NCBI RefSeq assembly: GCF_003268885.1
Contig: NZ_QLSX01000002.1
Location: forward strand, 124,001 to 188,000
Direction: 5' to 3'
Length of the DNA: 64,000 bases
Source of the DNA: Onishia taeanensis
Lineage (GTDB): Bacteria; Pseudomonadota; Gammaproteobacteria; Pseudomonadales; Halomonadaceae
Shown: positions 1-9,436 of the stretch, piece after piece
Layout of the letters: the number at the start of each line of letters is the position of its first letter
Position numbering within the stretch: position 1 is the stretch's first letter
Notes under the pieces: model-generated
Told to the model about the DNA's origin: nothing
Seen by the model: the letters and a program-made list of their open reading frames with translations, nothing else
The model's database searches: none
Program-made: the position numbers and the translations under genes

Positions 1-23
1 GACCCGCGCAGGACGAACGATCG

Positions 24-2837
24 ATGACATTGCTCTGGATTCCCTTGCTGACCCTGCTGGGCGTGCTGGCTCCCATGTGCCTCGAGCGATATGGGCGCAA
101 CCTGTGCTCCCTGGGCACGGCCACGCCACCGGCTATTGCACTGCTGCTGACCCTGACCCTGGTACCGGCTCTCTCGGCCGGCGAGGTGCCCCGCATTGCC
201 ATCAGTTGGATTCCCCAACTGGGGCTGGATCTGGCCTTCCGCCTGGACGGCCTGTCGCTGCTGTTCACTACGCTGATCCTGGGCATCGGCCTGCTGATCA
301 TCCTCTATGCGCGCTACTACCTGGCGCCCGAGGAGCCCTTCGGCCGCTTCAATGCCTACCTGATGCTGTTCATGTTCTCGATGGTCGGCATCGTCATGGC
401 CGACAACCTGCTGCTGCTGTGGGTGTTCTGGGAGATGACCAGCCTGTCGTCCTTCCTGCTGATCGGCTTCTGGTCGTCCCAGAGCGATGCCCGCAAGGGG
501 GCACGCATGGCGCTGACCGTCACCGGTGCCGGGGGCCTTGCGCTGCTCGCGGGCCTTTTGCTGATCGGCGACATGGTCGGCAGCTTCGACATGGGGGTGG
601 TGCTCGATAGCGCTGACGTCATCCTCGCTGACCCGCGCTACCCGGTCATGCTGGTGCTGGTGCTGATCGGTGCTTTCGCCAAGTCGGCCCAGTTCCCCTT
701 CCAGTTCTGGCTTCCCAATGCCATGGCCGCCCCGACCCCAGTCTCCGCCTATCTGCACTCGGCCACCATGGTCAAGGCCGGCATCTTCCTGCTGGCGCGT
801 CTGCATCCGGCGATCGGCGACAGCGCCATGTGGGGCTGGCTGGTCACGCTGACCGGCATGACCACCTTCCTCTATGGGGCCTGGTTCGCGCTGCTCAAAA
901 CGGATCTCAAGGGTATTCTGGCCTTTTCCACGGTCAGCCACCTGGGGCTGATCACCGCGCTGTTGGGCATCGGTAGCCCGATGGCGATCCTTGCCGCGCT
1001 CTTCCACATTCTCAACCATGCCACCTTCAAGGGTGCGCTGTTCATGAGTTCGGGGATCATCGATCACGAAGCAGGCACCCGGGAGCTTGCCAAGCTGGGC
1101 GGACTGCGCCGGGCGATGCCGGTCACCGCCCTGCTGATGACCCTGGCGGCGGCCTCGATGGCCGGGGTGCCGCTGCTCAACGGCTTTCTCTCCAAGGAAC
1201 TGTTCTTCAAGGAGACGCTGGATGCCGGCCTGCTCGGCGGGCTGGGGTGGCTGCTGCCGCTGCTGGCGACCCTCGGCGGGGTGCTGTCGGTGGCCTATTC
1301 GCTGCGCCTGGTGCATGCAGTTTTCTTCAAGCCGGCCAAGACCGCGCCGCCGAAACATCCGCATGAGCCGCCGCGGCTGATGCGAGTGCCGGTGGAATTT
1401 CTGGTCATGCTCTGCGTCGCGGTGGGCCTGTTCCCGGCATTGCTGGCCACCGGCCTGCTGGATCTCGCCACCCAGGCGGTGCTGGGCGAATCACTCGAGT
1501 TCAAGCTGGCCATCTGGCATGGCGTCAATGCCCCCCTGGCGATGAGCATGATCGCGCTGGGCAGCGGCGTTGCACTCTATGGCGTGCATGCCTCAATCCG
1601 ACGCTTCGTGCGTCAGTTCGCCACTACCGATGCGCGAATGATCTTCGAGAGCAGCATTCAGCGGCTGGTGGCACGCAGTCAATCGCTGACCGCACGCCTT
1701 GAGAACGGCTCACTGCAGCGCTATATGAGCCTGCTGCTGGGCGCGGCGCTACTACTTGCCACCCTGGGCCTCCTGGAGCTGCCGCAGTTGTCGGGCGGAA
1801 AGCTAGAGGGCGAGCTTGACGGCGTACTGATGCTTGGCGCGGCGCTGCTGATCTTCGGCGCCCTGGGGACCGTCGTGACCCATCGCTATCGCCTGGTGTC
1901 GCTGCTGATGCTGTCGGTGGTGGGGCTGGTGGTTTCATTGACCTTCGCCCGCTTCTCGGCTCCCGACCTGGCGATGACCCAGCTCTCAGTCGAGGTGGTG
2001 ACCATGATCCTGCTGATGCTGGCGCTGTTCTTCCTGCCTCAGAAGACGCCACGAGAGTCCTCGGCCCATCGCACCATTCGCGACATCGCCTTGGCCGGCG
2101 CACTGGGCATGGTCGTGGCAAGCCTCAACTATGCAGTGCTGACTCGCGAGGTCGACAGCATTTCCCGCTTCTTCATTGATAACAGCGTACCCGGCGGCGG
2201 CGGCCATAACGTGGTCAACGTCATCCTGGTCGACTTCCGCGGCTTCGATACTCTCGGCGAGATCACGGTGCTGGCGATCGCCGGTCTCGCGATCTTCAAG
2301 CTGCTCAATCGTCTGCGGCTGTTCATGCCCCACAGCGACGCCGAGGGCCGCGTCTGGTCAGCGGACCGTTACCCGATGATCCTCACCAGTGTCTCCCAGT
2401 GGCTGCTGCCGCTGGCGCTGCTGGTCTCGGTCTTCATCTTCCTGCGCGGCCACAACCAGCCCGGTGGTGGCTTCATCGCCGGCCTAGTCACCGCGGTGGC
2501 GCTGATTCTGATCTACATGGCGCGGGGCGTGGAATGGACCCAGAGCCGTCTGGACTTCCCTTACCAGCTGGTGGCCATCGGCGGCGTTGCCGTGGCGACG
2601 CTCACCGGGCTTGGTAGCTGGCTGTTCGGCCGTCCCTTCCTGACATCCGCCTTCGGGCACTTCAAGCTGCCGCTGATCGGCGAGTTCGAGCTGGCCACCG
2701 CCATGCTGTTCGACCTCGGCGTCTATCTGGCAGTGGTCGGTGCGACCCTGATGATCCTTGCCAACCTGGGCAAGGTGACCACGCCGCACCGCCCGTCCAA
2801 GGATGCCCAGCCCGCCACCAGCAAGGAGAAAAGCTGA
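24..2837 (+). CDS. mrpA: Mrp Na+/H+ antiporter subunit A fused to B
   Basis: This 937-residue polytopic membrane protein is the largest subunit of the multi-subunit Na+/H+ antiporter that expels Na+ against inward H+ at the inner membrane. The N-terminal two thirds is a NuoL/MrpA-type proton-channel domain, with the typical [16 protein letters not shown] stretch near residue 220 and [19 protein letters not shown] just after. The last ~170 residues carry an MnhB domain ([14 protein letters not shown]), so subunit B is fused to A, as in other gammaproteobacterial group 2 Mrp systems. The start is the ATG at 24, 10 nt after AGGAC. It overlaps mrpC by one base and heads a tightly coupled operon that suits a halophile. 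Confidence 0.95.
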   Translation: MTLLWIPLLTLLGVLAPMCLERYGRNLCSLGTATPPAIALLLTLTLVPALSAGEVPRIAISWIPQLGLDLAFRLDGLSLLFTTLILGIGLLIILYARYYLAPEEPFGRFNAYLMLFMFSMVGIVMADNLLLLWVFWEMTSLSSFLLIGFWSSQSDARKGARMALTVTGAGGLALLAGLLLIGDMVGSFDMGVVLDSADVILADPRYPVMLVLVLIGAFAKSAQFPFQFWLPNAMAAPTPVSAYLHSATMVKAGIFLLARLHPAIGDSAMWGWLVTLTGMTTFLYGAWFALLKTDLKGILAFSTVSHLGLITALLGIGSPMAILAALFHILNHATFKGALFMSSGIIDHEAGTRELAKLGGLRRAMPVTALLMTLAAASMAGVPLLNGFLSKELFFKETLDAGLLGGLGWLLPLLATLGGVLSVAYSLRLVHAVFFKPAKTAPPKHPHEPPRLMRVPVEFLVMLCVAVGLFPALLATGLLDLATQAVLGESLEFKLAIWHGVNAPLAMSMIALGSGVALYGVHASIRRFVRQFATTDARMIFESSIQRLVARSQSLTARLENGSLQRYMSLLLGAALLLATLGLLELPQLSGGKLEGELDGVLMLGAALLIFGALGTVVTHRYRLVSLLMLSVVGLVVSLTFARFSAPDLAMTQLSVEVVTMILLMLALFFLPQKTPRESSAHRTIRDIALAGALGMVVASLNYAVLTREVDSISRFFIDNSVPGGGGHNVVNVILVDFRGFDTLGEITVLAIAGLAIFKLLNRLRLFMPHSDAEGRVWSADRYPMILTSVSQWLLPLALLVSVFIFLRGHNQPGGGFIAGLVTAVALILIYMARGVEWTQSRLDFPYQLVAIGGVAVATLTGLGSWLFGRPFLTSAFGHFKLPLIGEFELATAMLFDLGVYLAVVGATLMILANLGKVTTPHRPSKDAQPATSKEKS

Positions 2838-3184
2838 TGGAAAGCCTGTACGCCATCACCACAGGCATCCTCACCGCCTGTGGCCTCTTCCTGACCCTGC
2901 GCGGGCGCAGCTTCCCGGTAGTGGTCGGCCTGACGCTACTGTCCTACGCGGTCAATCTGTTCCTGTTTTCGATGGGTGGGCTGACCACCAATGGCGCCGC
3001 CATTCTCGACGGCAGCGGCAACTACGCTGACCCGCTGCCCCAGGCGCTGGTGCTGACCGCCATCGTGATCGGCTTCGCCATGACCGCCTTCGCGGTGATC
3101 CTGGCCATGCGTGCCCGCGGCGACATGGGCAATGACCATGTCGATGGCCGTCAGGTCGACGAGCCGCGAGAGGAGCGCCGCTGA
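2837..3184 (+). CDS. mrpC: Mrp Na+/H+ antiporter subunit C
   Basis: A 115-residue protein with three predicted membrane helices, homologous to NuoK. The segment VLTAIVIGFAMTAFAVILA near residue 75 is characteristic of MnhC/MrpC. It is a small core subunit of the Mrp antiporter. The C-terminal ~25 residues are charged and cytoplasmic-looking. Its ATG overlaps the mrpA stop and its stop overlaps the mrpD start, so translational coupling is likely throughout. Confidence 0.93.
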   Translation: MESLYAITTGILTACGLFLTLRGRSFPVVVGLTLLSYAVNLFLFSMGGLTTNGAAILDGSGNYADPLPQALVLTAIVIGFAMTAFAVILAMRARGDMGNDHVDGRQVDEPREERR

Positions 3185-4695
3185 TGCTGCAACATCTGAT
3201 TGTCCTGCCCGTCGTGCTGCCACTCGTCAGCGGTATTCTGCTGCTGATCAGCCGCCACGGCAGCACCTCTCTCAAGCGAGTGCTGGGCATCGGCAGCACC
3301 GCCCTGCTGCTGGCCGTCGCCATCGCACTGGTCGGCAAGGCGACCGGCGGCGAGGTCTCCTACTATGCGCTGGGCGACTGGCAGCCGCCCTTCGGCATCG
3401 TCATGGTGCTCGATCGCCTCTCGGCGCTGATGATCCTGCTCACCGCCGTGCTGGCGCTTGGCTGCGTGGTCTTCGCCAGTGCCGGCGACGATGAACAGGG
3501 CAGCAACTTCCATGGGCTCTTCCAGCTGCAGCTGATGGGCATCAACGGAGCCTTCCTGACCGGCGATCTGTTCAACCTCTTCGTGTTCTTTGAGGTGCTG
3601 CTGCTGGCCTCCTACGCGCTGCTGATGCACGGCGGCGGCAAGGGACGCATCCAGGCCGGCCTGCACTATGTGGTGCTCAATCTGGCGGGCTCGGCGCTGT
3701 TCCTGATCGCGGTAGGCGTGCTCTATGGCGCTACCGGCACCCTCAACATGACCCACATGGCGGTGCGCGTAGCCGAGCTCGAGGGCGAACGCGCCGGGCT
3801 GGTCAGCGCCGGCGCGCTGCTGCTGCTGGTGGTGTTCGGCCTGAAGGCGGCGATCCTGCCGCTGTATTTCTGGCTGCCAAAGGCCTATTCCTCGGCGCCA
3901 GCACCAGTGGCTGCGCTGTTCGCGATCATGACCAAGGTCGGCATCTACACGATTCTCAGGGTCTACTCTCTGATCTTCGGCGATCAGGCGGGCCCGCTGG
4001 CCGCCATCGAGCAGCCCTGGGTGTGGTGGCTGGCGCTGGGCACACTGGCGGCGTCCGCGGTCGGCGTGCTGGCAGCCCGGGACCTGCGCCTGCTGGTCGC
4101 CTACCTGGTACTGGTCTCGGTGGGCACCCTGCTGGCGGGCATCGGCATGCACACCCCCGAAGCCATTGGCGCCCTGCTCTTCTATCTGATTCACACCACC
4201 CTGGTCACCGGCGGCCTCTTCCTGCTGGCCGAGCTGATCGGTCTGCAGCGCGGCAAGGCCGGCACCCGGCTGGTCAAGGGGCGTCCGCTACGCAATGGCG
4301 GGCTGCTGGGGGTCCTGTTCCTGATGGGCGGTGCCGCCGTGGCCGGCCTGCCGCCGCTGTCCGGCGCCATCGGCAAGGCACTGCTGATGGTCGCCGCGAC
4401 GCCGGCACAGCAGCCCTGGCTATGGCCGCTGCTGCTGATCGCCGGACTGTGCTCGCTGGTGGCGCTGTCCAGGGCCGGCTCGACCCTGTTCTGGCGCAGC
4501 CACGATGGCGAGCCCAGCGATCGTCCACTGGGCCGGCGCCAGCTGTTCGGCGTGATATGGCTGCTTGGCGCTTCCCCCCTGCTGGTGCTGCTGGCCGGTC
4601 CGGTCAGCGACTACACCCAGGCCACCGCAGAACAATTGAGCTCGCCTGCAGTGCAAATCCGTGCCCTGCTGCCTGATGCCGGAGGTGACACATGA
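3184..4695 (+). CDS. mrpD: Mrp Na+/H+ antiporter subunit D
   Basis: A 503-residue polytopic protein of the NuoN/NuoM proton-pumping family, the second large channel subunit of Mrp. Family features visible are FNLFVFFEVLLLASYALL near residue 130 (with the conserved membrane Glu) and LKAAILPLYFWLPKAYSSAP near residue 220 (with the conserved Lys). The length is normal for MrpD. It overlaps mrpC by one base and mrpE by four bases. Confidence 0.94.
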   Translation: MLQHLIVLPVVLPLVSGILLLISRHGSTSLKRVLGIGSTALLLAVAIALVGKATGGEVSYYALGDWQPPFGIVMVLDRLSALMILLTAVLALGCVVFASAGDDEQGSNFHGLFQLQLMGINGAFLTGDLFNLFVFFEVLLLASYALLMHGGGKGRIQAGLHYVVLNLAGSALFLIAVGVLYGATGTLNMTHMAVRVAELEGERAGLVSAGALLLLVVFGLKAAILPLYFWLPKAYSSAPAPVAALFAIMTKVGIYTILRVYSLIFGDQAGPLAAIEQPWVWWLALGTLAASAVGVLAARDLRLLVAYLVLVSVGTLLAGIGMHTPEAIGALLFYLIHTTLVTGGLFLLAELIGLQRGKAGTRLVKGRPLRNGGLLGVLFLMGGAAVAGLPPLSGAIGKALLMVAATPAQQPWLWPLLLIAGLCSLVALSRAGSTLFWRSHDGEPSDRPLGRRQLFGVIWLLGASPLLVLLAGPVSDYTQATAEQLSSPAVQIRALLPDAGGDT

Positions 4696-5189
4696 TCACG
4701 CCCCGCTCTTGGCTACCCATGCCGCTACTGTCGGTCCTCTTGCTGGTCGTCTGGCTGCTGCTGGTTAGCAGCGTGTCCTTCGCTCACCTGCTGCTGGGCA
4801 GCCTGCTGGCCATCGTCATCCCGCTGCTGAACCGGCGTTTCTGGGACGTTCAGCCTCGCGTCAAGAAACCCTGGCTGCTGGTGCGCTACGGCCTGCGGGT
4901 GCTGGGTGACATCATTCGCGCCAACCTGCAGGTGTCCTGGCTGATTCTCAACCCCTGGCGGCGCATGCGTCCGGCCTTCGTCGAGTATCCGCTGATGCTC
5001 GAGGACCGGTTCACCATCACGCTGCTGGCCAACACCATCACCCTGACGCCGGGCACGGTATCGGCCAACCTGCGCATGGACAGCCGCACCCTGCTGATCC
5101 ACGCCCTGGACGCTCCCGATGAACAGGCGCTGATCGACGAGATTCGCGAGCGCTACGAGCAGCCGCTCAAGGAGATCTACGAATGCTAG
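4692..5189 (+). CDS. mrpE: Mrp Na+/H+ antiporter subunit E
   Basis: A 165-residue protein with two N-terminal membrane helices followed by the conserved MnhE region. FTITLLANTITLTPGTVSAN, near residue 115, is the family hallmark, and the soluble C-terminus is rich in acidic residues. MrpE is required for assembly or stability of the complex. It overlaps mrpD by 4 nt and mrpF by 7 nt, consistent with one polycistronic unit. Confidence 0.93.
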   Translation: MITPRSWLPMPLLSVLLLVVWLLLVSSVSFAHLLLGSLLAIVIPLLNRRFWDVQPRVKKPWLLVRYGLRVLGDIIRANLQVSWLILNPWRRMRPAFVEYPLMLEDRFTITLLANTITLTPGTVSANLRMDSRTLLIHALDAPDEQALIDEIRERYEQPLKEIYEC

Positions 5190-5452
5190 ATACCGCGCTG
5201 TGGATCAGCCAGGCGCTGATCCTGATGGCCCTGATGCTCAACGTCTACCGTATGGCTGTGGGCCCGTCGATGCCCGACCGGCTGCTGGCGCTGGACACCA
5301 TGTATGTCAATTCCATCGCCCTGATCGTGCTGATGGGGCTGTGGCTTAACACCAAGACCTATTTCGAGGCGGCACTACTGATCGCCATGCTCGGTTTCAT
5401 CAGCACCGTGGCGGTATGCAAGTACTTGCTGCGCGGCGACATCATCGAATAG
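5183..5452 (+). CDS. mrpF: Mrp Na+/H+ antiporter subunit F
   Basis: An 89-residue small membrane subunit with three predicted helices. The MnhF signature VGPSMPDRLLALDTM lies near residue 27, and TYFEAALLIAMLGFISTVAVCKY forms the last helix. It overlaps the end of mrpE and is followed by mrpG after a 14-nt gap that holds a GGGAG ribosome site. Confidence 0.93.
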   Translation: MLDTALWISQALILMALMLNVYRMAVGPSMPDRLLALDTMYVNSIALIVLMGLWLNTKTYFEAALLIAMLGFISTVAVCKYLLRGDIIE

Positions 5453-5466
5453 GCAGGGAGATCCCT

Positions 5467-5856
5467 ATGAACTGGTACGTGTTTCTGGAGGGGGTGATCT
5501 CGGTGCTGCTGATCGCCGGCGGCGCCTTCGCCTTCATCGGCTCGCTGGGTATGGCCCACCTGCGAGACTTCTACATGCGCCTGCATGGCCCGACCAAGGC
5601 GACCACTCTGGGGATCGGCTGCATCCTCAGCGCCTCGATGCTCTACTTCGGGGTCACCAAGGGCGAGCCGGTGATGCAGGAGATGCTGATTACTCTCTTC
5701 CTGTTCATCACCGCCCCAGTGTCGGCCCACCTGCTGGCCAAGACCGGCCTGCACCTGAAGCTCAAGCATGCCGACAAGACCCGCGGCCGACCCCACGAAA
5801 TCCACACGGAAGACGCCAACGAGAAGCCGGTACTGCACCCGGACAAGGGCCACTGA
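5467..5856 (+). CDS. mrpG: Mrp Na+/H+ antiporter subunit G
   Basis: A 129-residue final subunit of the antiporter. The sequence GSLGMAHLRDFYMRLHGPTKATTLG near residue 25 is the MnhG/PhaG signature. Three membrane helices are followed by a ~35-residue charged tail. The ATG at 5467 is chosen because it follows GCAGGGAG and fits the family N-terminus; the frame is open 51 nt further upstream, but that extension overlaps mrpF and has no family resemblance. The operon ends at the bidirectional terminator just downstream. Confidence 0.92.
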   Translation: MNWYVFLEGVISVLLIAGGAFAFIGSLGMAHLRDFYMRLHGPTKATTLGIGCILSASMLYFGVTKGEPVMQEMLITLFLFITAPVSAHLLAKTGLHLKLKHADKTRGRPHEIHTEDANEKPVLHPDKGH

Positions 5857-5883
5857 GCGCCGCCCGCGTCAGCCATCCGCATC

Positions 5884-5915
5884 AAAAAGGCCCCGGACGA
5901 TATGTCCGGGGCCTT
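5884..5915. terminator. Bidirectional terminator between mrpG and hemH
   Basis: A perfect 12-bp stem (5887-5898 with 5904-5915) around a 5-nt loop. A run of five A precedes it, giving a T tract for the minus strand. It lies 30 nt after mrpG and about 90 nt after the convergent hemH stop. The T tract favours use by hemH, but the stem can serve both operons. Confidence 0.8.
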
Positions 5916-5940
5916 GTCGTTCACGGGGGCCATGAAGCAC

Positions 5941-6000
5941 TGGGCGTGGCAAAACTGCGCTTGGCAAGACTGGGCTTGGCAAGACTGGGCTTGGCAAAAA
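5941..6000. repeat. 15-bp tandem repeat, four units
   Basis: Four consecutive 15-bp units fill 5941-6000. The consensus is TGGGCTTGGCAAGAC, with 1-3 differences in the first, second and last units. The array lies between the terminator and the last codons of hemH, ending four bases before the hemH stop codon. It belongs to the set of locus-specific short arrays seen across this window. Confidence 0.85.
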
Positions 6001-6003
6001 GGC

Positions 6004-7104
6004 CTAGAGCCAGCCGCCGAGCTCCTGCCTGGCGATCGCCGTAAGCACATCGATATGCGCCTCGTCGGCGTTTAGGCAGGGCACATAGGTGAAGGTCTCG
6101 CCGCCGGCGGAGAGGAAGGCCTCGCGGATTTCCTGCTGCACTTCCTCGAGCGTCTCGACGCAGTCCGAGGCGAAGGCCGGCGAGATTACCGCGATGTGCT
6201 TTTTGCCCGCCCGGGCAAGCTCGGCCACCTTGTCAACGGTCGCCGGCCCGACCCATTTCTCGGGGCCGAACTTGGACTGGAAGGCGGTCACGATCTCATC
6301 GTCCGCCATCTCCAGATGTTCCTTCACCAGCCGCGTCGTCTTCTGGCATTGGCAATGGTAGGGATCGCCATCGAGCAGATAGCGCTCGGGCACCCCATGA
6401 TAGGACGCCACCAGCACCTCGGGGCGGCCACCCTGATCGGCCTGGGCCCGGTCATAGGCCACCTGGATCGAGCCGCCCAGGGCCGCGATATAATCCGGCC
6501 GATCGAAGTAGGCCGGCACGGTACGCAGCGCCGGCTGCCACTTCAGCGTCATCAGGGTACGAAAGACCTCATCGTTGGCGGTGGCGGTAGTCGGCGAGCC
6601 GTATTGCGGGTAGAGCGGAAAGAACAGCAGCCGCTCGCAGCCCTGCTCATGCAGCCGGCGAATCACGCTGTCGGTCGAGGGGTTGCCATAGCGCATGCAG
6701 AAATCGACCACCACCTCATCGCCGAAGGCCGCCTCGAGGCGCTCGGCGACTTTTTCGGCCTGTTCGCGGGTAATGGTCAACAGCGGGCTCTCGTCGCGCT
6801 CGGTGTTCCAGATGCTTTGATAGGCCTTGCCGGAGATGAAGGGGCGGCGAGTCAGGATGATGCCCTGCAACAGCGGCTGCCACAGCCAACGGGAGTAATC
6901 GACCACCCGCTGATCGGAGAGAAACTCCGACAGATAGCGGCGCATCGACCAGTAGTCGGTGGCATCCGGGGTGCCCAGGTTGGCCAATACCACGCCCACC
7001 TTCTTGCGCGGCACCGGCGGATGATCGGCGCCGGCATGAGCAAGGCGCCCTTCGCCGGGCTGTTCGAGGGTGGCGGTGGGCGAACGGGGACTGGCTGCGG
7101 ACAT
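6004..7104 (-). CDS. hemH: Ferrochelatase
   Basis: A 366-residue ferrochelatase that inserts Fe2+ into protoporphyrin IX, the last step of heme synthesis. Family motifs are VGVVLANLGTPD near the N-terminus, the catalytic-His motif SYHGVPERY, and GDPYHCQCQKTTRL shortly after it. The ATG at 7104 is preceded by AAGGA 8 nt away. A TTG-started extension of 16 residues is open but lacks a ribosome site. A ~35-residue polar N-terminus before the core is longer than in E. coli. The gene is convergent with mrp and divergent from the photolyase. Confidence 0.94.
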   Translation of the reverse strand: MSAASPRSPTATLEQPGEGRLAHAGADHPPVPRKKVGVVLANLGTPDATDYWSMRRYLSEFLSDQRVVDYSRWLWQPLLQGIILTRRPFISGKAYQSIWNTERDESPLLTITREQAEKVAERLEAAFGDEVVVDFCMRYGNPSTDSVIRRLHEQGCERLLFFPLYPQYGSPTTATANDEVFRTLMTLKWQPALRTVPAYFDRPDYIAALGGSIQVAYDRAQADQGGRPEVLVASYHGVPERYLLDGDPYHCQCQKTTRLVKEHLEMADDEIVTAFQSKFGPEKWVGPATVDKVAELARAGKKHIAVISPAFASDCVETLEEVQQEIREAFLSAGGETFTYVPCLNADEAHIDVLTAIARQELGGWL

Positions 7105-7178
7105 CGTGGAATCCTTGTGACGTAACCGACTGATGGATCGACAGCTTATCAAAGGGATGCCATCGAGAAGAATGCAGT

Positions 7179-7202
7179 TATACTATCATCCATATTTGTA
7201 TA
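7179..7202. promoter_or_regulatory. Probable LitR/PplR-type light-regulator operator
   Basis: The 24 bp read TATACT-N12-TGTATA, nested in the longer inverted repeat GTTATAC-N14-GTATAAC (7177-7204). As I recall, the binding consensus of the MerR-family B12/light regulator PplR1 of Pseudomonas putida is T(G/A)TACA-N12-TGTA(C/T)A; this site fits 11 of 12 defined positions. It sits 15 bp before the photolyase start codon, in the right place to repress a photolyase promoter in the dark. No regulator gene is in the window, so this is inference from sequence. Confidence 0.55.
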
Positions 7203-7217
7203 ACTTCAGGTCAATAT

Positions 7218-8909
7218 ATGTCTAAGCCGCTGATCCTGGTGCTGGGTGATCAGCTCAGTCCGTCGATGGCGAGTCTTCAAGACCTGCCGGACAGCGCCGT
7301 GGTGGCGCTTTGCGAGGTCGACGAAGAAGGTCGCTACGTGCCCCACCACCCGCAGAAGATCGCGATGATGTTCGCCGCCATGCGCCACTTCGCCATCGAA
7401 CTCGAGGCATCGGGCGTACAGGTGCATTACAGCACTCTTGACGATGACGACAATTGCCAGCAGCTGCTCGCCGAGGCCGAGCGAGTGGCCGCCCTCCATG
7501 GCTGCGACGAGATCCGCGTGGTCCGCCCCGGTGAGTGGCGGCTGCATGCGGCCATTCAGGCTCGCGCAACTGCGGGTCAGTCCCTCGCCAATGCGAGTGG
7601 CGAAGGTGAAAGGGGCGAAAGTGGCGAAAGTGGCGAAAGTGGCGAAAGACAGCATACCGCCCTGCCCTGGCGGCTAATCGAAGACGACCGCTTCTTTACC
7701 ACACCAGCGGACTTCAACGCCTGGGCCCGGGGCCGCAAGACCTATCGCCTCGAACACTTCTACCGGCATCTTCGCAAGCGCAGCGGGCTGTTGATGGAAG
7801 ACGGCCAGCCCGCCGGCGGCCAGTGGAACTTCGATCACGATAACCGCGAGCCGCTGCCCGAGCATCTCGCCTTTCCCGCGCCGCCGACCCATGAACACGA
7901 CGCCACCACCAAGGCGGCACTGGAGCTGGTGGCCTCGCGGTTCGGGGAGCATTTCGGCTCTCTCGACACATTTCACTGGCCGGTGACCAGGACACAGGCA
8001 CTTGCCGAACTTGAGCATTTCCTCAACGCCTGCCTGCCGGACTTCGGCCGCTATCAGGACGCGCTGAGTGACCAGGCGCCCTTCCTCTTCCACTCACGGC
8101 TGTCGGCGGCGCTGAACCTGGGTCTGCTGTCGCCCGTCGAGGTCTGTCAGTCCGCCGAGGTCGAGTATCGCGAAGGGCGTGCGCCACTCAACTCGGTGGA
8201 GGGCTTCATCCGCCAGATTCTTGGTTGGCGAGAATATGTGCGAGGGCTCTACTGGACGCGCATGCCCGACTACAAGCGCAGCAACGGCCTAGGCGCCAAG
8301 CGTGACTTGCCGGCCTTTTTCTGGACCGGCGACACCGAGATGCGCTGCCTCAAGCGGGCCATCGAGATGACCCGCGATCACGCCTATGCCCACCACATTC
8401 AGCGGCTGATGGTCACGGGTAACTTCGCCCTCCTCTGCGGGGTCAAGCCGGAAGCCCTCTGCGACTGGTATCTGGCGGTGTATGCCGATGCCTGTGAATG
8501 GGTCGAGCTGCCCAACACCCTGGGCATGGTGCTGCATGCTGACGGCGGCCTGATGGGCTCCAAGCCCTACTGCGCCTCGGGCAAATACATCGATCGCATG
8601 GGCGATCACTGCAAGCACTGTCGCTATGACCCAAAACACGTCACCGGCACTCATGCCTGCCCCTTCAATAGCCTCTATTGGAATTTCATCGAAGCGCACC
8701 GCGACGTCCTGGCCGACAACCCGCGCATGAAGCTGATCTATGGCTCACTTGGCCGCATGAAAGACGAGAAGCGTGAGGCCATGCGCCAGCAGGCCGACGC
8801 CTTCCTGGCGCGCCTGGACACGGCGCCCGCCTATGGGCGAGGCCAGCACCTGGCAGGCTATCGTGACGCCGATAGCTCAGCCCCCACCACCTACCAGGAG
8901 CCTTCCTGA
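7218..8909 (+). CDS. FeS-type bacterial cryptochrome/photolyase
   Basis: A 563-residue flavoprotein of the FeS-BCP (PhrB, prokaryotic (6-4) photolyase) family, which repairs UV lesions with light. The N-terminal DUF523-like antenna domain begins KPLILVLGDQLSPSM. The C-terminal catalytic domain contains the four cluster Cys: C377, C465, C468 and C481. Their spacing matches C350/C438/C441/C454 of Agrobacterium PhrB at a constant offset of 27. Part of that offset is a Gly-Glu-Ser-rich insertion (residues ~130-145) encoded by a 9-bp tandem repeat. The stop codon overlaps the start of the next gene by one base. Confidence 0.93.
   Translation: MSKPLILVLGDQLSPSMASLQDLPDSAVVALCEVDEEGRYVPHHPQKIAMMFAAMRHFAIELEASGVQVHYSTLDDDDNCQQLLAEAERVAALHGCDEIRVVRPGEWRLHAAIQARATAGQSLANASGEGERGESGESGESGERQHTALPWRLIEDDRFFTTPADFNAWARGRKTYRLEHFYRHLRKRSGLLMEDGQPAGGQWNFDHDNREPLPEHLAFPAPPTHEHDATTKAALELVASRFGEHFGSLDTFHWPVTRTQALAELEHFLNACLPDFGRYQDALSDQAPFLFHSRLSAALNLGLLSPVEVCQSAEVEYREGRAPLNSVEGFIRQILGWREYVRGLYWTRMPDYKRSNGLGAKRDLPAFFWTGDTEMRCLKRAIEMTRDHAYAHHIQRLMVTGNFALLCGVKPEALCDWYLAVYADACEWVELPNTLGMVLHADGGLMGSKPYCASGKYIDRMGDHCKHCRYDPKHVTGTHACPFNSLYWNFIEAHRDVLADNPRMKLIYGSLGRMKDEKREAMRQQADAFLARLDTAPAYGRGQHLAGYRDADSSAPTTYQEPS
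7614..7649. repeat. 9-bp tandem repeat inside photolyase gene
   Basis: Four units of GGCGAAAGT (the last is GGCGAAAGA) run from 7614 to 7649, with more degenerate copies just upstream. The period is a multiple of three, so the frame is kept, and the repeat encodes a GES/GER run in a loop of the antenna domain. It is a likely site of length variation between strains. Confidence 0.85.
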
Positions 8910-9322
8910 TGTCCCCAACCGCCCCGCCACCCCGCCATGCCGTCTCCCCCGTGACGCTCTTTCACGACGGTCACTGCCCCTTCTGCCAGCGCGAAGTCGC
9001 TTGGCTCGAGCGGCATCCGCGCCGCGACCGCGTCAGGCTGGTCGATATCCAGGCCGATGACTTCGATGCGGCCGCTTGGGGGCGCTCCTTCGACGCCATG
9101 ATGGGCCGCCTTCACCTCGCTGATGCCAAGGGCGCCTGGTTCGTGGGCATGGATGCCAGCCGGGCACTGTATGCCGTGCTGGGCTATCGGCGGCTGGTAG
9201 GACTGACGATGCTGCCGGGCCTGGCCTGGTGTTTCGACCGCGGCTATGCGTTCTTCGCCCGCTATCGGGTCAGGCTGGGTAACTGGTGGCAAGCAAGGCA
9301 GCGCCGGCAAGAGAAGGCCTGA
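8909..9322 (+). CDS. DCC-family thiol-disulfide oxidoreductase-like protein
   Basis: A 137-residue protein of the DUF393/DCC (YuxK-like) family. The hallmark LFHDGHCPFCQREVAWLER occurs at residues ~16-35, giving a thioredoxin-like CPFC motif. The later GYRRLVGLTMLPGLAWCFDRGYAFFARYR is also typical of the family. The precise biochemical role is not established. The ATG overlaps the photolyase stop (TGATG), so the two are co-translated; DCC proteins next to photolyase or light-regulated genes are common in proteobacteria. Confidence 0.85.
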   Translation: MSPTAPPPRHAVSPVTLFHDGHCPFCQREVAWLERHPRRDRVRLVDIQADDFDAAAWGRSFDAMMGRLHLADAKGAWFVGMDASRALYAVLGYRRLVGLTMLPGLAWCFDRGYAFFARYRVRLGNWWQARQRRQEKA

Positions 9323-9374
9323 CGGGATAAGGGCTTGAGAGAGAGCGCTTTAGTGGGAAAGCCTGCCCATGGAA

Positions 9375-9436
9375 GTGCGGCTTGATAGCACAGATTAATA
9401 GTGCAGCTTGATAGTGAGGCTTGATAGTGCGGGATA
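9375..9436. repeat. 13-bp tandem repeat, about 4.5 units
   Basis: Units of 13 bp start at 9375, 9388, 9401, 9414 and 9427, with consensus GTGCRGCTTGATA; the last is partial. The gap 9323-9637 also holds a 16-bp direct repeat (9478-9493 and 9494-9509, both starting GTGGCAAGTC) and a small palindrome GCCACCGGTGGC near 9440. I see no gene in this gap. Confidence 0.85.

Noticed and set aside
5643-6050. Small minus-strand frame with repeated CQAQS residues
   Set aside because: The repeats come from the 15-bp array, and the frame overlaps mrpG and hemH; not a gene.
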